Assembly: GCA_025093985.1 (NCBI GenBank)
Contig: JACAAK010000012.1
Span: 620,001-684,000 of the forward strand
Source of the DNA: Calvatia gigantea
Taxonomy: Eukaryota; Basidiomycota; Agaricomycetes; Agaricales; Lycoperdaceae
Reading direction: 5' to 3'
DNA: 64,000 nt
Shown here: piece after piece, positions 59,301 to 64,000 of the stretch
Layout of the letters: each line of letters starts with the position of its first letter
How positions within the stretch are numbered: the stretch's first letter is position 1
Translations under genes and position numbers: made by a program
Notes under the pieces: generated by a model
What the model saw: only the letters and a program-made list of their open reading frames with translations
What the model was told of the DNA's origin: nothing
Databases searched by the model: none

Positions 59301-60640
59301 AGTGTCCGATTTCGGCTGTGAGCTGGTGGTAGCCATATAGGCTGAGTCCCCAGCAAGAGAGTTCCCCCCACTAGCCGTAGATCGATTGTCGTCCATAGTT
59401 TCATCAGCTTGAGCTTGATTAGCTCTGTGACGTGAGTTCCCTCCTTGTTTCCCCTTATTCTTCTTCTTCCTCTGGCGAGGTCCTTGACCTTCAGCCCCAC
59501 CCCCTTTCGACCAACAGTCCTTCCAGTCATGACCCGAAATCTTGTAGTTCATGCAGAAGGGTTGACCAGGTTGCTGAGTCTGATTTCGCCGATTATTGTT
59601 GTTGTTGTTCCTGGCCATAGAGTGGTATGCGAGAGCAGCAGTAGCCTGGTGATTCTTTCGAACACCATCCTCTTCGCAAATACGATGTTCGATTTCAGTG
59701 GCTGTGTAGTTTTCAGGTAGGCCGGCGAATACGTAGCTCCAGTTGGGTGGCATAGATAGGTGCAGGATACAGGCGAAAAAATCGTCTCCGATGTCGCATT
59801 TAATGGCCGCAATGTCTCGATGTAGTGTCTTCATCGTAGTGATGTGTGTGATAACATCCTCGCCGTTGACGTATTTCATTGTAATAAGGGTGCTCAGGAG
59901 CAGAGTCCAATCCATCATAGACTGTCCCACAAATATAGATTGAGCTTCCCCCCACATATCGGCAGTGATTTCGTGATAACCCAATTGTATCTGGATATCC
60001 TCCACCATGTTGGCTGAGAGTATGGCACAGACAATAGCGTTTGTGCGAGCCCATCTCTCACTGTGTTCTGTGTTGTTGGTGTCACCCTGAACAGAACTGG
60101 TACAGTAGTCGTAAACGTCAAAGATTCGGAATTGAGTCCACATCTGCTGGACCCATATCTTATAGTTCAACACATTAAGTTTAACGGGGAGGTTCATCAT
60201 GTATTGATAACGACTAGGCTCGATGTGAGCTACATTAAGAGTCCAATGGACTTTGTTGGGTTTCGATGGTGCCTTCCCCCTAGGTGGTGTGCTCGGCTCC
60301 TCGTGCTTGACCGAAACGCCTGCCGAAGCCGCCGACATAGTCCTGGTATTGGACTGTCCAGTCTGACTCTCGCGACCTAAGTCTGTGGATTCAGATTGTC
60401 CGAATGGCGACGAAAGTCTACTACTGGCAGATCCTTGGCGACCATCAGAGTCTACCTTGGATGCCTGGCTAACTTGGGACATAACGTGGGTCTAAGAGAG
60501 GTTGCTCGGCTCGAAGGTGCTAGTATAGCAGGGGTAATGAAAACGGCGGGAAAAGAATAGGATGTTGATAGGATAACGTCGGAGGGTATAAACGAATGAG
60601 CGGCGGTTTGATAAACGAGTGAACGGGTTCAATAGGTCTC
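56379..60640 (-). mobile_element. Decayed Ty1/copia retrotransposon
   Basis: Domains in order on the minus strand: Gag, protease, pre-integrase and integrase, reverse transcriptase remnant, RNase H, then a purine tract (TAAGGGGGTG) and the start of an LTR (TGTTGGAATATAGG). This protease-integrase-RT-RNase H order defines copia. The 5' leader ends near 60638 against gypsy sequence, and I see no 5' LTR, so the element is 5'-truncated or rearranged. Confidence 0.85.
56387..60482 (-). pseudogene. Copia Gag-Pol, disabled by transitions and an RT deletion
   Basis: Start MSQVSQASKVDSDGRQG at 60482. The Gag zinc knuckle reads CMNYKISGHDWKDC, so its second Cys is Tyr. The protease motif WILDSGATAHIC is intact. 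LDLWHRRLGHLNEEYL is followed by TGA. The integrase has LHADLQGPF, a TAG after WKIFLK, RSDCGGKF (the usual NGGEF word is altered) and TGA in place of the Arg of GVAER. Another TGA follows GFDPVSTS. Pol then runs WWKAMREEI and jumps almost directly to NAVFYRKLESG, so most of the RT palm is deleted. The active site YVDD reads HVNN. RNase H (DASGAEDSDDRRAVTG; RTKHIDIKHHF; ADILTKAL) is open to the end. Every listed point lesion fits C-to-T or G-to-A. Confidence 0.85.
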
Positions 60641-62021
60641 TTCCCATGGCCCATTTGGTATTGGGAGTAGGTGTAGCAGCGTTTTCAATGGTGCAATGTG
60701 AGGTTTGTTCCTTTGACAATTCTGACATCCTTTGACATATTTTCTGGCATTGTTTCATATGGATGGCCACCAATAGTTCCTGGTGATCAGTTCAATCATT
60801 CTATGTTGTCCTGGGTGTCCTGCATCTGGTGCATTGTGGTATTGTTGTAGGATTTCTTTGCTAAGTGTGGGGTCTGGTGGCATATATATGCTGCTTCCTC
60901 TGTAGATAACTCCATTATGTTCTGTGATGTCAGGTTCTTTGTTTAGAAGCTTTGTGGTGATGGTCATGTCTTTTTGGTGATTTGCTTTTATCCAGTCCAT
61001 GAGTGTCGGTGTGATGAATAATTCTGTGTGGAGTAGGATGGTTTCTTTGGATTTTTCTTCGTCTTCTAGTTTGTTTTGTAACCAACTTTCTCAGAACATG
61101 GTGATTACTCCATCATTTTCCTCATCTGGTTCTTGGTGAATTCAGGACAGTAAGTCTGCCTTTGTGTTTGTCTTGCCTGGCACATGTCATAGTGTGAAGT
61201 CATAGTCCTGTAGTCTTAGGTACCATCTTGCTTGTCATCCATTAAGCTTCTGGGGTTCTTTACAGTACTTGAGATTCTCGTGGTTGGTCCAGATTTCAAA
61301 CTTCTCTTCTACATCCAGTAGATAATGTCGCCATTCTTTCAAAGTGTGAATAATGGCCAGTAGTTCTTTGTCATAGATCTCGTAGTTCTGTTCCACTGGG
61401 GAGAGTGTCCGTAACGTAAATGCAATTGGGTGCCATTTCTTGTCTTGTTCTTGTGACAGAACTCTTCCTAGTGCATAGTTTGAGGCATCGACTTCTACTT
61501 GAAATTGTTCCTTTCGTTGTGGTAATGTGAGGGTGGGTTCTTCTATGATTTTTTGCTTTAGTTTGTCGAAGGCTGACTGGTGTTCTTCTTCCCATTTCCA
61601 TTCAATAACCCCTTTGAGCTGGTTGAGTGGGGTCACAATTTTACTAAAGTTTTTGATAAACTAGTAGTAGTAGTTTGTGAAACCTAGGAAGCATTCCACT
61701 CCCTTTTTGTTTTTTGGTTCTGGCCAGTCTCGTACAGCCTTGATTTTCTCTTCTTCCATTTCAATGCATCCATGTCCTATTTTTACTCCTAACATGGGAA
61801 TTTCTTCAGCATCAAATATACACTTTGTCCGTTTAAAGCAGAGGTTGTACTCGGCTGCCCACAATAGGAATTATACTGTTCTTTCTTTTAGTTGTTCCTT
61901 TGTGTCTCCTGGGATTGCAAAATCATCCATATAGTTTATGATGTCTCCATTTTGCAGTAGGTCCTGAAAGATGCTGGTCATCATCCTGGAGAATGTTCTG
62001 GGTGAGTTGCTTAGTCCAAAG
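60638..62021 (-). pseudogene. Decayed Ty3/gypsy Pol: RT (3' half), RNase H, integrase zinc finger
   Basis: On the minus strand: YFGLSNSPRTFSRMM, the RT active site INYMDDFAIPG (61922-61933), CFKRTKC...LGVKIGHG, FIKNFSKIVTPLNQLKG, then RNase H (FQVEVDASNYALGRVLSQE; YEIYDKELLAII; EWRHYLLD), a HVPGKTNTKADLLS block, and the integrase HHCC region (HNAPDAGHPGQHRM, NYWWPSI, then in another frame YVKGCQNCQRNKP). In-frame stops occur at RTV(TAA), YYY(TAG), LNG(TGA), FTL(TGA), DLLS(TGA) and TMF(TGA). Each is one C-to-T step from CAA, CAG or CGA, the Gln or Arg codons expected there. The integrase core is missing where copia sequence begins. Confidence 0.85.
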
Positions 62022-62023
62022 TA

Positions 62024-62234
62024 CAGTAAGGGACAAAACCGTTCCAATGTTTTGAACTTTTCAGAAGATCAGCTCATAACTCAAGGACTACTGTGGCTGT
62101 GCACTTCCTAATTTAATTGTAGATAGTCCAGTATCTTATCTAATCATATGCAAAGTATGATTATGTAATCCTTTGTTTTGGGGGAGTTATTAATTAATTA
62201 ATATTTTAAGTACATTGGAACAGTTTTGTCCCTC
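62024..62234 (+). repeat. Left 211-bp terminal inverted repeat with two opposed 20-bp motifs
   Basis: The outer motif GGGACAAAACCGTTCCAATG lies near the tip. The inner end carries its inverted form CATTGGAACAGTTTTGTCCC with one mismatch. An AT-rich middle (TTAATTAATTAATATT) lies between. The unit alone looks like a small TIR element. Confidence 0.9.
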
Positions 62235-62316
62235 TCAAATTCTGAGCACATGACTTCGTTTATTGCAATCAAATAAATACAAATAAAATCATGTGACCAT
62301 GTAGGGTGATGTATAA

Positions 62317-63390
62317 ATGGATGTGCTTATTCTCAGGTGCAAATTAACTCCCCCACTATACCTTTACAACTATATGCGCTCTCTTTCCTCTACTCAGACC
62401 AATAGAGTCCTCTCTTACCTGGACCAAGGGAAATCTGCTCATCATATTGCTTCTATTACTGGTCTGGGAGTCAGTACTATTTCTAGGATTCGCTCCAAAC
62501 ATAGATCAACACTTTCCAAATCTGTTGGTGGCCGCCCATCTAAACTTTCTCCCTCTGATATCCACTATTCTGTTCGCCTCATCACCTCTCGCAAGGCTGA
62601 CAATGCCTCCCAAGTCACCAAATCACTTCAAAATGTTATTGCCCAGCCTGTATCCACCAAAACAGTGCGCAGGGCACTCAGAGGAGCTGGAATGAAGGCT
62701 GTAGTCAAGCGGAAACGACCTAAACTTACTGCTGTCCATAGGAGGAAAAGGTTGGAGTGGGCAGAAGCACATGTTAACTGGACCCTGGAGGACTGGAAGA
62801 GGGTTATTTGGACAGATGAGTCCAAAATCAATCGGTTTGGATCAGATGGAAGGGTTTGGGTATGGAAAAAGGCAGGAGAGGGGCTGAATGATAGATTGGT
62901 TGAGGGAACAGTCAAGTTTGGTGGAGGAAATGTGATGATCTGGGGTTGTATGCTGTGGGATGGAGTGGGGTTTGCCACTAAAATTGAAGGGAAGATGGAT
63001 GCTGACCTTTATGTTCAAATTTTGGGGGATGAACTAAAGAGGAGCATCAGGTGGTATGGGAAGAATGAGGAGGATATGGTCTTCCAACAGGACAATGACC
63101 CCAAACACAAGAGCAAAAAGGCTACAAACTGGCTAGATGAGTCTGAATTGGAGGTTATGGTATGGCCCCCACAGTCTCCAGACCTTAATCCCATTGAACA
63201 TCTCTGGACTCACCTCAAGAATAAGCTGGGAGAGTATGATACTCCTCCTGATAGCATGAATACCCTATGGGAGAGGATACAAAAGGAGTGGGATGACATA
63301 GAACCAGAAGTGTGTCAGAATCTGATAGAGAGTATGCCTAGGAGGGTCCAGGCAGTTTTACAGGCCAAGGGAGCTTATACCAGGTACTAG
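62317..63390 (+). CDS. Tc1-family transposase (DD34E)
   Basis: An intact 357-aa frame; an alternative start is Met20 (MRSLSSTQTNR). Paired helix-turn-helix DNA-binding domains cover about residues 20-140 (VLSYLDQGKSAHHIASITGL; then VSTKTVRRALRGAGM), with a basic stretch KRKRPKLTAVHRRKR as possible nuclear signal. The catalytic triad is D167 (IWTDESK), D259 (FQQDNDPKH) and E294 (LNPIEHLW), with 34 residues between the last two. The domain ends with the usual C-terminal helix (MPRRVQAVLQAKG). The product cuts and pastes the element at TA. Length and motifs are those of an active enzyme. Base composition is more AT-rich than nearby host genes. Confidence 0.95.
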   Translation: MDVLILRCKLTPPLYLYNYMRSLSSTQTNRVLSYLDQGKSAHHIASITGLGVSTISRIRSKHRSTLSKSVGGRPSKLSPSDIHYSVRLITSRKADNASQVTKSLQNVIAQPVSTKTVRRALRGAGMKAVVKRKRPKLTAVHRRKRLEWAEAHVNWTLEDWKRVIWTDESKINRFGSDGRVWVWKKAGEGLNDRLVEGTVKFGGGNVMIWGCMLWDGVGFATKIEGKMDADLYVQILGDELKRSIRWYGKNEEDMVFQQDNDPKHKSKKATNWLDESELEVMVWPPQSPDLNPIEHLWTHLKNKLGEYDTPPDSMNTLWERIQKEWDDIEPEVCQNLIESMPRRVQAVLQAKGAYTRY

Positions 63391-63417
63391 AATACCCATT
63401 TTGTATATAAATTTCAA

Positions 63418-63628
63418 GAGGGACAAAACTGTTCCAATGCACTTAAAATATTAATTAATTAATAACTCCCCTAAAACAAAGGATTACATAATCATACTTT
63501 GCATATGATTAGATAAGATACTGGACTATCTACAATTAAATTAGGAAGTGCACAGCCACAGTAGTCCTTGAGATATGAGCTGATCTTCTGAGAAGTTCAA
63601 AACATTGGAACGGTTTTGTCCCTTACTG
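63418..63628 (-). repeat. Right 211-bp terminal inverted repeat
   Basis: Inverted counterpart of the left repeat, of equal length, differing at a few positions (for example CCCCTAAAACAAAGG against CCTTTGTTTTGGGGG read inverted). It contains the same pair of opposed 20-bp motifs. The transposase stop lies 28 bp before it. Confidence 0.9.
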
Positions 63629-63630
63629 TA

Positions 63631-64000
63631 CTTTGGGGTTATGTTTGGTTAACCAATCATGTCCCAAGAATACTTCTGCTTAGTCCTGGAGCTGGACTAC
63701 TAATGCTTCAATTGTCTCTTTGTATCCCTTGATTTCTATTTCGATGGTGGCTGTTTCTGTGACCTTTCCTCCTTGGTTTGTTGTTCCATTGGCGTTGAGG
63801 GCTGTGATTTCCTGTTCTAGTTTTTTTGTGGAGATTTGTTCTTCATTTACAAGCCTTTGGCTGATGCTACTGGTGGTGTATTCTGAATCGACGATGGTGT
63901 TTACTGTGATTTCTTTGTTTGGAGTTTGAATGGTCCCTTTTAGGTTTAATTCGCACTTTCATTTCTGAGGAATTGTGTAACATTTGTCTGATATCCTAGA
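63631..64000 (-). pseudogene. Gypsy aspartic protease part, right side of the Tc1 insertion
   Basis: The minus strand reads GTIQTPNKEITVNTIVDSEY, then KGYKETIEALVVQLQD, a TAA, and AEVFLGHDWLTKHNPK. This is the retropepsin region of the same gypsy element. The active-site D-[ST]-G is D-S-E, lost by one G-to-A step. The next coding sequence on the far side of the Tc1 element is the middle of RT, so the linker and the first RT motifs are missing. The fragment runs off the window edge. Confidence 0.75.

Larger units (their letters stand above)
62024..63628 (+). mobile_element. Apparently intact Tc1/mariner (DD34E) element, 1605 bp
   Basis: It begins CAGTAAGGGACAAAACC and ends with the reverse complement, flanked on both sides by TA (62022-62023 and 63629-63630), the Tc1/mariner target duplication. 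The long inverted repeats are 211 bp each (62024-62234; 63418-63628). It carries one uninterrupted transposase gene and sits inside the dead gypsy Pol. It has no C-to-T stops, unlike its host element, so it arrived later. Confidence 0.95.

Overview
The window reads as nuclear DNA of a mushroom-forming basidiomycete (Agaricomycetes). Genes are dense and split by many short GT-AG introns, mostly 45-75 nt. The families present are typical of that class: F-box proteins, a DUF6534-type membrane protein, a secreted GMC oxidoreductase, a CAP59/CMT1-type GT69 enzyme and a CAP64-like protein. I rebuilt most gene models by hand by joining reading frames across splice sites. For most models the exon lengths sum to a whole number of codons, and the junctions restore family motifs.

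Layout. 1-16.3 kb: tail of an F-box/LRR-like protein; head-to-head RPC40 (Pol I/III subunit) and SFM1 (ribosomal-protein methyltransferase); the autophagy kinase ATG1; a tRNA-Ala(CGC) with an intron; two diverging paralogous tetraspan genes; an F-box gene; a membrane-protein gene; RPL34. 16.3-20.6 kb: gene-poor DNA with two inverted-repeat structures. 20.6-23.1 kb: GPI11/PIG-F and a PHO13-type phosphatase. 25.3-26.4 kb: a bZIP regulator. 28.1-35.6 kb: TOF1 (replication-fork protection), a ZZZ3-like SANT protein, a PBDC1/YPL225W homologue rich in microexons, and a small four-helix membrane protein. 36.6-39.3 kb: a Ser/Pro-rich coiled-coil protein. 39.5-45.9 kb: a GT69 mannosyltransferase-like gene and a CAP64-like SGNH gene transcribed away from each other, with a diverged copy of the CAP64-like 5' end at the GT69 5' end. 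46.9-52.4 kb: DUF6534 gene and GMC oxidoreductase. 54.5-64 kb: nested transposons, namely a Helitron-type helicase remnant cut by an LTR, a decayed Ty1/copia element, a decayed and deleted Ty3/gypsy element, and within the gypsy an apparently intact Tc1 (DD34E) element with 211-bp terminal inverted repeats.

Two window-wide signals stand out. First, six apparent single-base insertions break four otherwise conserved plus-strand genes (SFM1 three times; the Ser/Pro-rich gene, the CAP64-like gene and the GMC gene once each). These may be gene decay or assembly error. Second, the stop codons and lost catalytic residues in the retroelements are almost all explained by C-to-T or G-to-A transitions, as expected from repeat-directed cytosine deamination. 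The Tc1 element inside them lacks such damage, so it is the youngest layer.

I see no CRISPR array, operon-like defence cluster or secondary-metabolite cluster. The genes look like ordinary housekeeping and accessory fungal genes, and the most unusual structure is the Tc1 element's palindromic-type repeats.
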